Below are positions 52,257 to 62,629 of a stretch of 64,000 bases of DNA, one piece after another. The position numbers were made by a program, and so were the translations under genes. Under the pieces are notes generated by a model. It worked only from the letters and a program-made list of their open reading frames with translations. It was not told where the DNA came from and made no database searches. Source of the DNA: Mycobacterium fragae (GTDB taxonomy: Bacteria; Actinomycetota; Actinomycetes; Mycobacteriales; Mycobacteriaceae); NCBI RefSeq assembly GCF_002102185.1, contig NZ_LQOW01000006.1, forward strand, positions 124,001 through 188,000. The letters run 5' to 3'. How positions within the stretch are numbered: position 1 is the first letter of the stretch; each line of letters starts with the position of its first letter.

Positions 52257-53549
52257 GTGAGCAGGGTGGCGGACAGTCGAGCGGCGGGCGCGCATCAGGC
52301 CCGTGACCTACTGCGGGTCGCGTTCGGCCCCGCCTTGGTGGCGCTGATCGTCATCGCCGCGGTGACGCTGCTGCAGCTGCTGATGGCCAACAGCGACATG
52401 ACCGGCGCGCTGGGCGCTATCGCAAGCATGTGGCTCGGCGTGCATCAGGTGCCGATTTCGATCGGCGGCCGCGAACTGGGTGTTATGCCGCTGCTGCCGG
52501 TGCTGCTGATGATCTGGGGCACCGCCCGCACCACGGCCCAAGCCACTCCGGCCACGGCGTCCTGGTTCGTCATCCGCTGGATTGTGGCGTCGGCCCTGGG
52601 CGGACCCATGCTGATAGCCGCCATCTCGCTGGCGATCATCCACGATGCGGCATCGGTGATCACCGAACTGCAGACACCGAACGCGTTGCGCGCCTTCCTG
52701 AGCGTGCTGGTGGTCCATGCGATCGGTGCATCCATCGGCGTTGGGTCCCGCGTGGGACGTCGGGCCCTTGCCGCGTCGCCGTTCCCGGACTGGCTGGGTG
52801 ATTCGTTGCGCGCCGCGAGCGCGGGTCTGCTGGCTTTGCTGGGGCTCTCCGGCGTGGTCACCGCCGGTTCGCTGGTTGTGCATTGGGGCACGATGCACGA
52901 CTTGTACGCGATCACCGACTCGATTTTCGGCCAGTTCAGCCTCACCGTGTTGTCGGTGCTGTACGTGCCCAACGTCGTCGTCGGCACTGCCGCGGTCGCA
53001 GTGGGATCCAGCGTGCATCTGGGTTTCGCGACGTTCAGTTCGTTCACCGTGTTCGGCGGCGACATCCCGGCATTGCCGGTGCTGGCCGCCGCCCCCAGTC
53101 CGCCGCTGGGGCCGGCCTGGGTGGCCTTGCTGATCATCGGTGCATCGTCGGGCGTGGCCGTGGGCCAGCAGTGCGCACGACGCCCGCTGCCGCTGCCCGC
53201 GGCGATGGTCAAGCTGCTGATTGCAGCCGTGCTGGCGGCGTTGGCGATGGCACTGCTCGGTTACGCCAGCGGGGGCCGGCTGGGCAACTTCGGCGACGTC
53301 GGGGTCGACCAGGGCACATTGGGGTTCGCGGTATTCCTGTGGTTTGCCGTCGTCGGTGCTGTCACTGTCGCGATGGCCGGCGGCATCGCATACCGACCCC
53401 GGGAGCCCAAGCCGGCACCCGTCGAGGACGCCGCCGCCGAGCCCGCTGCAGAGCACACCGCAGAGCCGGCTGCACCCGCCGATCCCGTCGTCGAACCGCA
53501 GGACGACGCTCCGCCCGCGCCTGCGTCGCCGGACGACCAGGAAGATTAG
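52257..53549 (+). CDS. Polytopic membrane protein (DUF6350 type)
   Basis: The 430-residue protein starts with GTG at 52257. It has about ten hydrophobic segments across residues 20-385 (first [16 protein letters not shown], then [24 protein letters not shown]), followed by a ~40-residue acidic, proline/alanine-rich cytoplasmic tail. It matches the actinobacterial family found just before purN (Rv0955 by position). The function is unknown; the conservation next to the divisome-linked gene suggests a cell-envelope role. Confidence 0.82.
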   Translation: MSRVADSRAAGAHQARDLLRVAFGPALVALIVIAAVTLLQLLMANSDMTGALGAIASMWLGVHQVPISIGGRELGVMPLLPVLLMIWGTARTTAQATPATASWFVIRWIVASALGGPMLIAAISLAIIHDAASVITELQTPNALRAFLSVLVVHAIGASIGVGSRVGRRALAASPFPDWLGDSLRAASAGLLALLGLSGVVTAGSLVVHWGTMHDLYAITDSIFGQFSLTVLSVLYVPNVVVGTAAVAVGSSVHLGFATFSSFTVFGGDIPALPVLAAAPSPPLGPAWVALLIIGASSGVAVGQQCARRPLPLPAAMVKLLIAAVLAALAMALLGYASGGRLGNFGDVGVDQGTLGFAVFLWFAVVGAVTVAMAGGIAYRPREPKPAPVEDAAAEPAAEHTAEPAAPADPVVEPQDDAPPAPASPDDQED

Positions 53550-53558
53550 GCTCGCCCT

Positions 53559-54188
53559 GTGCAGCAACCGCTCCGCGTGCCCCCGAGCGCACCGGCACGG
53601 CTGGTGGTCCTGGCGTCGGGCACGGGTTCGCTGCTCGCATCCCTGCTCGACGCCGCGGTCGGTGACTATCCGGCGCGGGTGGTCGCCGTCGGTGTGGACC
53701 GCGATTGCCGGGCCGCCGAAATCGCCGCTGCGGCCTCGCTGCCGACCTTCACTGTTCGGCTGGCCGACTACGGCGACCGCGATGCCTGGGATGCCGCGCT
53801 CACCGAAGCCACCGCAGCTCATTCCCCCGATCTGGTGATTTCCGCCGGATTCATGAAAATCCTTGGACCGCAGTTTCTTTCACGGTTTTCTGGGCGAATC
53901 GTCAACTCACATCCGGCGCTATTGCCGGCGTTCCCCGGCGCGCATGGGGTGGCCGAGGCGCTGGCCTACGGCGTCAAGGTCACCGGCTGCACGGTGCATT
54001 TGGTGGATGCCGGCACCGACACCGGCCCGATACTGGCGCAACAGCCCGTTCCGGTGCTCGACGACGACGACGAACAGACCCTGCACGAGCGCATCAAGGT
54101 CGTCGAACGGCGGCTCTTGGTGGATGTGGTGGCCGCGCTGGCAATCGGCGGCGTGACGTGGAGTGGACGAAAGGCGACTATCGGATGA
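53559..54188 (+). CDS. purN: Phosphoribosylglycinamide formyltransferase
   Basis: The 209-residue enzyme transfers formyl from 10-formyl-THF to GAR in purine synthesis. Key features are the nucleotide-binding [15 protein letters not shown], catalytic N-S-H in [16 protein letters not shown] (Asn, His), and the later D of [13 protein letters not shown]. It starts at GTG 53559, nine bases after the membrane-protein stop, so it may be coupled. Its stop overlaps the purH start by ATGA. Confidence 0.95.
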   Translation: MQQPLRVPPSAPARLVVLASGTGSLLASLLDAAVGDYPARVVAVGVDRDCRAAEIAAAASLPTFTVRLADYGDRDAWDAALTEATAAHSPDLVISAGFMKILGPQFLSRFSGRIVNSHPALLPAFPGAHGVAEALAYGVKVTGCTVHLVDAGTDTGPILAQQPVPVLDDDDEQTLHERIKVVERRLLVDVVAALAIGGVTWSGRKATIG

Positions 54189-55753
54189 GCAGCGACGGGA
54201 GACGGCCGATCCGCCGCGCGTTGATCAGTGTGTACGACAAGACCGGGCTGACCGACCTCGCGCGCGGCCTGCATGCGGCCGGCGTCGATATCGTCTCGAC
54301 CGGGTCGACCGCGAAAACCATTGCCGATAACGGTATTCCGGTGACCCCGGTCGAAGAGGTGACGGGCTTTCCGGAGGTGCTCGACGGCCGGGTCAAGACT
54401 CTGCATCCCGGTGTGCACGCCGGCCTGCTGGCCGATCTGCGCAAGCCTGCGCACGCGGCGGCGCTCGAGCAGCTGGGCATCGCGGCGTTCGAGCTGGTGG
54501 TGGTCAACTTGTATCCGTTCGGCGAAACCGTCGATTCGGGTGCGGGTGTCGACGAGTGCGTTGAGCAGATCGATATCGGTGGACCCTCGATGGTGCGGGC
54601 GGCCGCGAAGAACCATCCGAGCGTGGCGGTGGTGGTCGACCCGCTCGGCTACGACGGGGTGCTGGCCGCGGTGCGAAACGGCGGCTTCACACTCGACGAA
54701 CGGAAAAGGTTGGCGTCGTTGGCGTTTCGTCACACCGCCGAGTACGACGTTGCGGTCGCCTGCTGGATGGAGTCGACACTGGCACCCGAGCAGCCACCGG
54801 CGGCATTTCCGGAGTGGTTCGCCGGAACATGGCGGCGATCCACGCTGTTGCGTTACGGCGAGAATCCGCATCAAAGGGCGGCGCTGTATGTCGATGCCGG
54901 CGCGTGGCCGGGGCTGGCGCAGGCCGAGCAGCTGCACGGAAAAGAGATGTCGTACAACAACTTCACCGACGCCGACGCCGCATGGCGCGCGGCCTTCGAC
55001 CATGAACAGATCTGCGTGGCGATCATCAAGCACGCCAATCCGTGCGGTATCGCGATCTCGTCGGTCTCGGTCGCCGACGCGCACCGTAAGGCCCACGAGT
55101 GCGATCCGCTCAGTGCGTTCGGCGGCGTGATTGCGGCGAACACCGAAGTCAGCGTCGAGATGGCGGAGTATGTCAGCACGATTTTCACAGAGGTGATCGT
55201 CGCGCCGGCCTACGCGCCGGGCGCCGTCGACGTGCTGGCGCGCAAGAAGAACATCCGCGTGCTGGTGGCTTCCGAGCCGTTGGACGCCAAGGCGGAAATG
55301 CGTCAGGTGAGCGGCGGCCTGTTGATGCAGGAACGCGACCGGCTCGACGCTGCGGGGGACGATCCGGCGAATTGGACGCTGGCAACCGGTGCGCCGGCGT
55401 CACCAGACACCCTGGGGGGTTTGGCTTTCGCGTGGCGAACCTGTCGTGCAGTGAAGTCCAACGCGATCGTCATCGCCGCCGACGGCGCCACGATCGGCGT
55501 CGGCATGGGCCAGGTCAACCGGGTCGACGCCGCACGGCTGGCGGTCGAGCGCGGCGGTGATCGGGTGCGCGGCGCGGTCGCGGCCTCCGATGCCTTTTTC
55601 CCATTCCCGGACGGGCTCGAGACGTTGGCAGCTGCCGGCGTCACCGCGATCGTGCACCCCGGCGGCTCGGTTCGCGACGACGAGGTGACCGCAGCCGCGG
55701 AAAAGGCCGGCGTGACGCTCTACCTGACCGGGGCGCGCCACTTCGCACACTGA
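54185..55753 (+). CDS. purH: AICAR transformylase / IMP cyclohydrolase
   Basis: The 522-residue bifunctional enzyme performs the last two steps of purine synthesis. Residues 1-200 are the IMP cyclohydrolase (MGS-like) domain ([31 protein letters not shown]), and the rest is the AICAR transformylase domain with the conserved K-H motif [13 protein letters not shown] and the C-terminal [12 protein letters not shown] and [11 protein letters not shown]. It starts at 54185 with an ATGA overlap to purN, so the pair is translationally coupled. Confidence 0.96.
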   Translation: MSSDGRRPIRRALISVYDKTGLTDLARGLHAAGVDIVSTGSTAKTIADNGIPVTPVEEVTGFPEVLDGRVKTLHPGVHAGLLADLRKPAHAAALEQLGIAAFELVVVNLYPFGETVDSGAGVDECVEQIDIGGPSMVRAAAKNHPSVAVVVDPLGYDGVLAAVRNGGFTLDERKRLASLAFRHTAEYDVAVACWMESTLAPEQPPAAFPEWFAGTWRRSTLLRYGENPHQRAALYVDAGAWPGLAQAEQLHGKEMSYNNFTDADAAWRAAFDHEQICVAIIKHANPCGIAISSVSVADAHRKAHECDPLSAFGGVIAANTEVSVEMAEYVSTIFTEVIVAPAYAPGAVDVLARKKNIRVLVASEPLDAKAEMRQVSGGLLMQERDRLDAAGDDPANWTLATGAPASPDTLGGLAFAWRTCRAVKSNAIVIAADGATIGVGMGQVNRVDAARLAVERGGDRVRGAVAASDAFFPFPDGLETLAAAGVTAIVHPGGSVRDDEVTAAAEKAGVTLYLTGARHFAH

Positions 55754-55813
55754 ACCGCGTCGAGCAAGAAGAGACGCCACACGACGATAATTTGCGCGCC
55801 GTCGTAGCGTGGA

Positions 55814-57199
55814 GTGGTGACCGCACCGAATCATCTGCCTCGTACCGTCGGCGAACTGCATGCCGCCGGGCACCGCGAGCGGGGCGTCAAGGCCGAAATC
55901 CGGGAGAACCTGCTGACTGCGCTGGCCGAGGGTGACGAGGTCTGGCCGGGCATCCTGGGCTTCGACGATACCGTGATACCGCAGCTAGAGCGGGCGCTGA
56001 TCGCGGGCCACGACTTCGTCCTGCTGGGTGAACGCGGTCAAGGCAAGACCCGGTTGCTGCGGGCGCTGGTGGGCCTGCTCGACGAGTGGACGCCGGTGAT
56101 CGCCGGCGCGGAACTCGGTGAGCATCCGTACTCGCCGATCACGCCCGAGTCGATCCGGCGGGCTGCCGAACTCGGCGACGACCTGCCGGTGAGCTGGAAA
56201 CACCGCAGCGAGCGCTACACCGAGAAGCTGGCCACACCGGACACCAGCGTCGCGGACCTGGTGGGCGACATCGACCCGATCAAGGTCGCCGAGGGCCGCA
56301 GCCTGGGCGATCCGGAGACCATTGCCTACGGCCTGATACCCCGCGCGCACCGCGGCATCGTCGCGGTCAACGAGTTGCCGGACCTAGCCGAGCGCATCCA
56401 GGTGTCGATGCTCAACGTCATGGAGGAGCGCGACATCCAGGTGCGCGGCTACACCCTGCGGCTACCGCTGGACGTGTTGGTTGCCGCCAGCGCCAACCCC
56501 GAGGACTACACCAACCGCGGCCGCATCATCACGCCACTCAAGGACCGCTTCGGCGCCGAGATCCGCACCCACTACCCGCTGGAACTCGAAGCCGAGGTCG
56601 GCGTCATCCTCCAGGAAGCACATCTGAGCGCCCAAGTGCCCGACCACCTGACGCAGGTGATCGCTCGATTCGCCCGCTACTTGCGGGAATCCAACTCCGT
56701 CGACCAGCGATCGGGGGTGTCGGCGCGTTTCGCGATCGCGGCGACCGAGACAGTTGCGGCCGCCGCGCGGCATCGCGGCGCGGTGCTGGGCGAGACGGAT
56801 CCGGTGGCCCGGGTGGTCGACCTGGGGACCGTCATCGACGTGCTGCGCGGCAAGTTGGAGTTCGAATCCGGTGAGGAGGGACGCGAGCAGGCCGTGCTCG
56901 AACACCTGTTGCGCCGCGCCACCGCCGATACCGCGTCGCGGGCGCTCGGTGGGCTCGATGTCGGACCGCTGGTGGCCGCGGTGGAGGCCGGTTCCGCGGT
57001 GACCACGGGCGAGCGTGTATCGGCCAAAAATGTGCTGGCCGCGCTGCCGGATTTGCCCGTGGTCGACGCCATCGCCAAGCGGCTGGGCGCCGAATCCGAG
57101 GGCGAGCGGGCCGCCGCGCTGGAATTGGCTTTGGAAGCCTTGTATTTGGCCAAGCGTGTCGACAAAGTGTCCGGGGACGGCGAAACGGTCTATGGCTAG
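55814..57199 (+). CDS. MoxR/Mg-chelatase-type AAA+ ATPase
   Basis: The 461-residue protein (GTG start; GTG at 55817 equally possible) has an AAA+ core: Walker A LLGERGQGKTRLL near residues 73-85, Walker B-like GIVAVNELPDL near 183-193, and a sensor region VLVAASANPEDYTNRGR. A long lid domain follows (350-461). Such ATPases remodel proteins with a VWA partner; the next gene encodes one and overlaps it by 8 bases. It corresponds to Rv0958 by position. It is not a true magnesium chelatase; the target complex is unknown. Confidence 0.87.
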   Translation: MVTAPNHLPRTVGELHAAGHRERGVKAEIRENLLTALAEGDEVWPGILGFDDTVIPQLERALIAGHDFVLLGERGQGKTRLLRALVGLLDEWTPVIAGAELGEHPYSPITPESIRRAAELGDDLPVSWKHRSERYTEKLATPDTSVADLVGDIDPIKVAEGRSLGDPETIAYGLIPRAHRGIVAVNELPDLAERIQVSMLNVMEERDIQVRGYTLRLPLDVLVAASANPEDYTNRGRIITPLKDRFGAEIRTHYPLELEAEVGVILQEAHLSAQVPDHLTQVIARFARYLRESNSVDQRSGVSARFAIAATETVAAAARHRGAVLGETDPVARVVDLGTVIDVLRGKLEFESGEEGREQAVLEHLLRRATADTASRALGGLDVGPLVAAVEAGSAVTTGERVSAKNVLAALPDLPVVDAIAKRLGAESEGERAAALELALEALYLAKRVDKVSGDGETVYG

Positions 57200-59177
57200 A
57201 GGGCACTCGTCGCGGTATTCGGCGTACACCGGCGGGCCTGACCCGCTGGCCCCGCCGGTGGACCTGCGCGAGGCACTCGAGCAGATTGGACAGGACGTCA
57301 TGGCGGGCACCTCACCGCGCCGGGCGCTGTCCGAGCTGCTGCGCCGCGGCACCAGGAACATGCCCGGGGCAGACCGGCTGGCCGCCGAGGCCAACCGCAA
57401 GCGACGGGAGCTGTTGCGCCGCAACAACTTAGACGGGACGCTGGCCGAGATCAAAAAGCTGCTCGACGAGGCGGTGCTGGCCGAGCGCAAGGAGCTGGCC
57501 CGCGCTTTGGACGACGACGCGCGTTTCGGCGAGCTGCAGCTTGACGCGCTGTCGCCGTCGCCGGCCAAAGCCGTACAGGAGCTCTCAGAATACAACTGGC
57601 GCAGCAGCGAAGCGCGCGAAAAATACGAGCAGATCAAGGATTTGCTCGGCCGTGAGATGCTCGACCAGCGCTTCGCCGGCATGAAGCAGGCCCTTGAGGG
57701 CGCTACCGACGAGGACCGTCGCCGCGTCACCGAGATGCTCGACGACCTCAACGATCTGCTGGACAAGCACTCGCGCGGTGAGGACACCCACCAGGACTTT
57801 GAAAACTTCATGGACAAGCACGGCGAGTTCTTCCCCGAGAACCCCCGCAACGTCGAGGAGCTCATCGATTCGCTGGCCAAGCGGGCGGCGGCGGCGCAGC
57901 GGTTCCTGAACAGTCTGAGTCCCGACCAGCGGGCCGAGCTGGAAGCGTTGGCGCAGCAGGCTTTCGGATCGCCGTCGCTGCAACAGGCGTTGGCCCGGCT
58001 GGACGCGAACCTGCAGACGTTGCGTCCGGGCGAGGACTGGTCAGGGTCTTCGGAGTTCTCCGGGGAGAACCCGCTGGGCATGGGTGAGGGCGCCCAAGCG
58101 CTGGCCGACATCGCCGAGCTGGAACAACTGGCCGAGCAGCTGTCGCAGAGCTATCCGGGCGCGACCATGGACGACGTCGACCTCGACGCGCTGGCGCGCC
58201 AGCTCGGCGACCAAGCCGCGATCGACGCACAAACACTGGCCGAGCTGGAACGTGCACTGGTCAACCAAGGCTTTTTGGACCGCGGCTCCGACGGCCAGTG
58301 GCGGCTTTCGCCCAAGGCGATGCGACGGCTTGGCGAAACGGCATTACGTGATGTGGCCGAGCAACTTTCCGGGCGTCGCGGCGAGCGCGACCACCGCCGC
58401 GCCGGCGCGGCCGGTGAGCTGACCGGCGCCACCCGGCCCTGGCAATTCGGCGACACCGAGCCGTGGAACGTCACCCGTACGCTGACCAACGCGGTACTGC
58501 GGCAGGCCGGCACATCGGTGGACGGCCCGCACTCGCCCATCCATATCACGGTCGACGACGTCGAGGTCTCGGAGACCGAGACCCGCACGCAGGCTGCCGT
58601 GGCGCTGTTGGTGGACACCTCGTTCTCGATGGTGATGGAGAACCGCTGGCTGCCGATGAAGCGAACCGCGCTGGCGCTCAACCATTTGGTGCGCACCCGA
58701 TTTCGTTCAGATGCGTTGCAGATCATCGCGTTCGGCCGCTATGCGCGCACGATAACCCCGGAAGAGCTGATGGGCCTGGAAGGCGTTTACGAGCAGGGCA
58801 CCAACCTGCATCACGCGCTCGCGCTGGCCGGCCGGCATCTGCGACGGCACCCCAACGCGCAGCCCGTCGTCCTGGTGGTCACCGACGGCGAGCCGACGGC
58901 GCATCTGGAAGATGTCGACGGAAGTGGAAGTTCTGCAGTATTTTTCGACTACCCGCCGCATCCGCGGACCATCGCACACACCGTGCGCGGGTTCGACGAC
59001 ATGGCCCGGCTGGACGCGCAGGTGACGATCTTCCGGTTGGGTAGCGATCCTGGCTTGGCGCGGTTCATCGATCAAGTCGCGCGACGCGTGGAAGGACGCG
59101 TCGTCGTGCCCGATCTCGACGGGCTCGGCGCCGCCGTAGTCGGGGACTACCTGCGGTCGCGCCGGCGCCGACGGTAG
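57192..59177 (+). CDS. VWA-domain partner of the MoxR-type ATPase
   Basis: The 661-residue protein starts at ATG 57192 inside the end of the ATPase gene. It has a long helical charged N-terminal part (residues 25-390, many LAELEQLAEQL-type helices) and a C-terminal von Willebrand A domain (about 455-655) with an intact metal site: AVALLVDTSFSMVMENRW (D-x-S-x-S), a later threonine in YEQGTNLHHAL and VVTDGEPTAH. It corresponds to Rv0959. MoxR-VWA pairs act as metal- or substrate-inserting chaperones in other bacteria; the client here is unknown. Confidence 0.87.
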   Translation: MARGHSSRYSAYTGGPDPLAPPVDLREALEQIGQDVMAGTSPRRALSELLRRGTRNMPGADRLAAEANRKRRELLRRNNLDGTLAEIKKLLDEAVLAERKELARALDDDARFGELQLDALSPSPAKAVQELSEYNWRSSEAREKYEQIKDLLGREMLDQRFAGMKQALEGATDEDRRRVTEMLDDLNDLLDKHSRGEDTHQDFENFMDKHGEFFPENPRNVEELIDSLAKRAAAAQRFLNSLSPDQRAELEALAQQAFGSPSLQQALARLDANLQTLRPGEDWSGSSEFSGENPLGMGEGAQALADIAELEQLAEQLSQSYPGATMDDVDLDALARQLGDQAAIDAQTLAELERALVNQGFLDRGSDGQWRLSPKAMRRLGETALRDVAEQLSGRRGERDHRRAGAAGELTGATRPWQFGDTEPWNVTRTLTNAVLRQAGTSVDGPHSPIHITVDDVEVSETETRTQAAVALLVDTSFSMVMENRWLPMKRTALALNHLVRTRFRSDALQIIAFGRYARTITPEELMGLEGVYEQGTNLHHALALAGRHLRRHPNAQPVVLVVTDGEPTAHLEDVDGSGSSAVFFDYPPHPRTIAHTVRGFDDMARLDAQVTIFRLGSDPGLARFIDQVARRVEGRVVVPDLDGLGAAVVGDYLRSRRRRR

Positions 59178-59182
59178 TCGCG

Positions 59183-59869
59183 TCAATACGCGTCACGCGT
59201 TCGGCCGCCCGGTGATCCATACAGATACGGGTAATGGACGTCTGGGTCGTTGGGAGGGCGCATATTCGGCGGTGGCGGGGCGGTTCGCCAGGCAGCGGGA
59301 AGGTGACAGCCGGTGTTGTACGAGTAATTCAGCGGCCTGCCATCCTTGCCGTTTGCCAGATTGATCAACGCGCCGTCATCCCGGATTTGCGAGTCGTTGA
59401 GTGAGCCCAATGGCAGCGGCGGTTGGCCCGGCGCGTTGTTGTTGGGCCGAAAGCCCGCCGCGGAGAACAGAGGTGCCACCTCGGTGGTGATCTTCAGCCA
59501 CTGGTCGAAGGTGGGTGCCGGTTCACCGAAGAAGTGGTCGGTTTCTTCCTGGCGGCCGATGGTGCGATTGAACGGCTCGTTGCAGCCATTGGTCGGATGC
59601 GCGATTCGCGTGCTCGAGAAGTGGGTCTGGGGCGAGTATTTCGCGATGGCTGCCCGGATAGAGGTGTCCAGGCCGGCCAGTTGATGTTTGACGGTCTCCA
59701 GATCGGGCCGTTCGTTGACGATCTTCTGCAGCCGGTCCAGTTCCTTGCGCCCCGGGTTGGCGTACGGGTCGAAAGTGTTTGGCCTGCAGCCGTTGAGCAG
59801 CATCGTCGTCACGACGAGCAGCGCCGCAACGACGGTCCGCCAAGTGGATTCAGCAGCTTGGCCGCGCAT
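59183..59869 (-). CDS. lprP: Secreted lipoprotein (LprP-like)
   Basis: The 228-residue protein starts at 59869 (MRGQAAESTWRTVVAAL). The signal peptide ends in a lipobox LNGC, predicting a diacylated, exported lipoprotein. The mature part is polar, with two further cysteines (THPTNGC-like and NTGCHLP) that may pair, and a proline-rich C-terminus. By position and size it fits LprP (Rv0962c) of M. tuberculosis (recalled). It starts 2 bases after the hydrolase stop on the same strand. A role as inhibitor or partner of the hydrolase is inferred, see findings. Confidence 0.7.
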   Translation of the reverse strand: MRGQAAESTWRTVVAALLVVTTMLLNGCRPNTFDPYANPGRKELDRLQKIVNERPDLETVKHQLAGLDTSIRAAIAKYSPQTHFSSTRIAHPTNGCNEPFNRTIGRQEETDHFFGEPAPTFDQWLKITTEVAPLFSAAGFRPNNNAPGQPPLPLGSLNDSQIRDDGALINLANGKDGRPLNYSYNTGCHLPAAWRTAPPPPNMRPPNDPDVHYPYLYGSPGGRTRDAY

Positions 59870-59871
59870 GG

Positions 59872-61527
59872 CTACGGCCCGACCACGATGATTGGCCCCT
59901 GCCCCGGCGGGATGAGCGGAGGAGGTGGTTTGACGAGGTCGTCGGGCAGACCCGCCAACACCGCGGCCATGTTGTAGCCGCTCATGCGGAGCTGGCCGTC
60001 GCCATCGAGTCGGGGGTATTCGGAATGCCCGTACGCCCCGGCATGCCATCGCTCGTCGCCCGGCGCGAAACCAGGTAGAGCGGACAGCTCGGTAAAACCA
60101 GGCACGTCCTGCGGTGCTTTGCCGAACCTGCCGAACTCGGGGATTACTTCGGCAACCCCGTCGTTGCCGCCGATCATGTAGTAAGCATGTCCCGGTGCAA
60201 CGCCCAATTGGGACGCATTGGACAGCTCGGTGCCGGGGGAGCCATACAAAACGACGTCGCTGACCGGTGCGCCCTGCTGCAACGCCAGACTGGTGACCAG
60301 CGAACCGTAGGAATGACCGAATGCGCTGATGCGCTGATCCGGGGCATGCGTGGTGGCGGCCAGGCCCTTATAGAAATTGTTCAGCGGGCCCGCGGCATCG
60401 TGGGCACTCCAGTCGTTGATGACATCCCTGATGCTATCCGGCGCGTCATAACCCAGATAGACGATGGAGGCGACGGCGTCGAAGTTTCGCACCTTGGCAT
60501 TTCTCCGGAGATCGCTTGCGTTGGCGCGTTGCGCTTCGGCTTCGCGGACCATCTCGTCGACGCTGGAGCTGACACGGGTGTTCAGACCGCCAACCGTGAC
60601 TCCGACGCGCTGCGCGTCGTCAACGCTACCGACCCCTAGCGTGGCGAGCACTTTGAAAGGGTTACTGGTCGTATCGAGCTCGATAAGGCTGGTGCCGGGA
60701 TGGTCCTGCAGCGTTTTTTGGAGTGCCTGCAGGTCAGCCAGCTTGTCTCGATCCGTGTGCCACACGCCGTTGCGGTCGAGCCAGCCATTGCGGAGTCGCG
60801 CGATTTCGCGGGGCAGCACTGCCGTGTTGAGTTCATTTCGGACGTCGACCGGTATGCCGTCCAGGTTGCGAATCGCATTCGGGAACCATTGTTTGGCTCG
60901 GTCCTGCTGCGCTGGCGTGAGTGAATGCCACCACCTGTTCACGTCCTGCGGACTGGTTCCCGGCGGTGGAGCTTTCGGCATTTCCGTTGGCTCGCCACGG
61001 GTTTCGGCGTTCACCTGATCGGGTGAAAGATCACCATCCGCGCCGCGGATGGCGGCCGCAAGATCCTCGTCAGCAGTCTCGGCGTCCGTCAAGAGCGCTG
61101 CGATGCTGCCCATCAAGGTCGCTGCGGTGTCCACGATGTTGTTCTGATCCGCGGACGACAACGAGAACAGGTTGGCAGGTAGCGACACCGTGCCTGTCTC
61201 ATCATCGATGGTGAGGTAGTGCGCATGGGCGGTGTCGCGAATCTGGCTCAGCCGCAACTTGATCGCGGCGGCCTCACCAGCCGCCCGGTCGGCGGCTCGG
61301 CCCACGACCTCGCACGCATCGGCGTGATTGTCGAGGTCGAGCATGGTGCGATGGGTCGCGGCGCGTGCCGCATCCGCGCTATCCCCACCCCAATCCAGGA
61401 AACCCATGGTTTGGCCGATGGCCGCGGATGCCGTACGGGTACCGTGCGCGCGCTGGATCGCCGCCTGGAACACAGTGGTGATCGCGGCCGGATCCCAGCG
61501 GTCGATGTCGGCTAACGACAAGGTCAT
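59872..61527 (-). CDS. Alpha/beta hydrolase (DUF1023) with WXG-like N-terminal domain
   Basis: The 551-residue protein joins a helical N-terminal region (1-175), which contains a W-G-G motif (FLDWGGDSADAARAATHRTM, near 45-60) like the WXG100 hairpin, with an alpha/beta-hydrolase domain (about 310-540). The nucleophile is in SAFGHSYGSLVTSLALQ, an acid in GGNDGVAEV and a histidine in GAYGHSEYPRLDG, so the triad is complete. It is preceded by a small WXG-like gene and followed by a lipoprotein gene. It resembles the recalled Rv0963c-type and Rv2797c proteins. A role as a secreted lipase or esterase is inferred. Confidence 0.8.
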   Translation of the reverse strand: MTLSLADIDRWDPAAITTVFQAAIQRAHGTRTASAAIGQTMGFLDWGGDSADAARAATHRTMLDLDNHADACEVVGRAADRAAGEAAAIKLRLSQIRDTAHAHYLTIDDETGTVSLPANLFSLSSADQNNIVDTAATLMGSIAALLTDAETADEDLAAAIRGADGDLSPDQVNAETRGEPTEMPKAPPPGTSPQDVNRWWHSLTPAQQDRAKQWFPNAIRNLDGIPVDVRNELNTAVLPREIARLRNGWLDRNGVWHTDRDKLADLQALQKTLQDHPGTSLIELDTTSNPFKVLATLGVGSVDDAQRVGVTVGGLNTRVSSSVDEMVREAEAQRANASDLRRNAKVRNFDAVASIVYLGYDAPDSIRDVINDWSAHDAAGPLNNFYKGLAATTHAPDQRISAFGHSYGSLVTSLALQQGAPVSDVVLYGSPGTELSNASQLGVAPGHAYYMIGGNDGVAEVIPEFGRFGKAPQDVPGFTELSALPGFAPGDERWHAGAYGHSEYPRLDGDGQLRMSGYNMAAVLAGLPDDLVKPPPPLIPPGQGPIIVVGP

Positions 61528-61542
61528 CGCGCAGGCGGGCTT

Positions 61543-61857
61543 TCAATGAAAGCGGGCCGCACCTATGTCGCCAAGTTCTTTTGCGTTGATTTGTTCGGTG
61601 AAAATGAAGTCGGCGGCCGCGAAGTGCATGTCGCAGGAATGTTTCCCGATACGCCGGATATGGGCGCTGCTCGTCGCCGCCCAGCCGTCCAGCAGACCCG
61701 ACAATGCCTCCGCCGAGGAGCCAACCCATCCCGACTGCGCGGCTTCGGCTTCGCCGTGGCAGGACCGCTGCAGAGCGTGCAGCGTCTCACCCCGAGCGGC
61801 CAGCTCATTGCCTGTCTGGGATAGCGCCTCCGGACTCACCCGAATTTCATTGGCCAC
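61543..61857 (-). CDS. WXG100-like small protein
   Basis: The 104-residue helical protein begins MANEIRVSPEALSQTGNEL and has SGWVGSSAEALSGLL near residue 41, the W-x-G turn of ESX/type VII substrates. It lies 15 bases upstream of the hydrolase gene on the same strand. Such small proteins usually form a heterodimer with a larger WXG- or LXG-type effector and carry it to the secretion machine. No C-terminal Y-x-x-x-D/E signal is evident. A partner role for the hydrolase is inferred. Confidence 0.75.
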   Translation of the reverse strand: MANEIRVSPEALSQTGNELAARGETLHALQRSCHGEAEAAQSGWVGSSAEALSGLLDGWAATSSAHIRRIGKHSCDMHFAAADFIFTEQINAKELGDIGAARFH

Positions 61858-61971
61858 AGCTACTCTCGCTTTCGCCCGTCCGGGCGCGCTGGGGCGAACG
61901 CGCCATTTGCGCGGGATTATCGCAGAGCCGCGAATCCGCGGCCAATCACCTTCTGTGCAATCAAAGATGCG

Positions 61972-62583
61972 CTAGCTGCGGGGCTTGCGGTTCTTCCGCT
62001 TGATGCCGACGCCGCCCCACAGGGAGAAGCCGCGGATCTTCACGATCGGTGCACCCGGTGTGCCTTCTGGGGTGACGTCGTGATCGAACCCGCCCATCAC
62101 GCCGTGGCCCTTGATTTCGACGTTGACTTCGGGAGGCAGCAGGATCGTTTGCCCACCCATGATCGAGCAGGCGCGGATCTCCACTTCGGTGGAGGTGAAG
62201 TCGGCGTAGCGCAGATCCACGACGCCGCCGCCCCACAGCGCGAACGTCGTCAACTTCTTCGGCACATTCCACCGGCCGCGTCGCTCGAATGCACTCATGA
62301 TCGCCAGCAGCAGCATCGACGGCGCGGGTTTGCATGCGCCGCTTCGCCGGGGGCCCACCGACGACCCCAACAGGTCGGAGCGCAGCCGATCCAGCTCGTC
62401 GTAGGTCTTCGCCGCGTACGCCTTGGTGAGTCGGTCTTCGTACTCGCTCAGCTGCAGACGCCCCTGTGCGGCCGCATCGGTGAGCAGCTGTGCTACCTGT
62501 ATGCGGTCGGTATCCGCGGCACGGGACCACTCATCGCGGTCATCGTGTGCGTTTTGGGCGCGTCGCTGCGCTGAGTACTTCAT
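61972..62583 (-). CDS. DUF1707 protein with LiaF-like C-terminal domain
   Basis: The 203-residue protein has an N-terminal DUF1707 helix pair (residues 24-76, RIQVAQLLTDAAAQGRLQLSEYEDRL) and a C-terminal beta-rich region (about 105-200, WNVPKKLTTFALWGGGVVDLRYADFTS and IRGFSLWGGVGIKRKNRK) like the cell-wall-active antibiotic response domain (DUF2154/LiaF). It lacks a membrane helix, so it is probably cytoplasmic or peripheral. Position matches Rv0966c. It may sense envelope stress. Confidence 0.82.
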   Translation of the reverse strand: MKYSAQRRAQNAHDDRDEWSRAADTDRIQVAQLLTDAAAQGRLQLSEYEDRLTKAYAAKTYDELDRLRSDLLGSSVGPRRSGACKPAPSMLLLAIMSAFERRGRWNVPKKLTTFALWGGGVVDLRYADFTSTEVEIRACSIMGGQTILLPPEVNVEIKGHGVMGGFDHDVTPEGTPGAPIVKIRGFSLWGGVGIKRKNRKPRS

Positions 62584-62629
62584 CGCCTACGAGCCTACGA
62601 CTAACAGATTTTGCTGCAAGGCAAGTTCG

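Noticed and set aside
56462..58111. 549-codon minus-strand frame, serine-rich
   Set aside because: It is antisense to the MoxR/VWA pair, and serine-rich composition is typical of shadow frames in GC-rich DNA.
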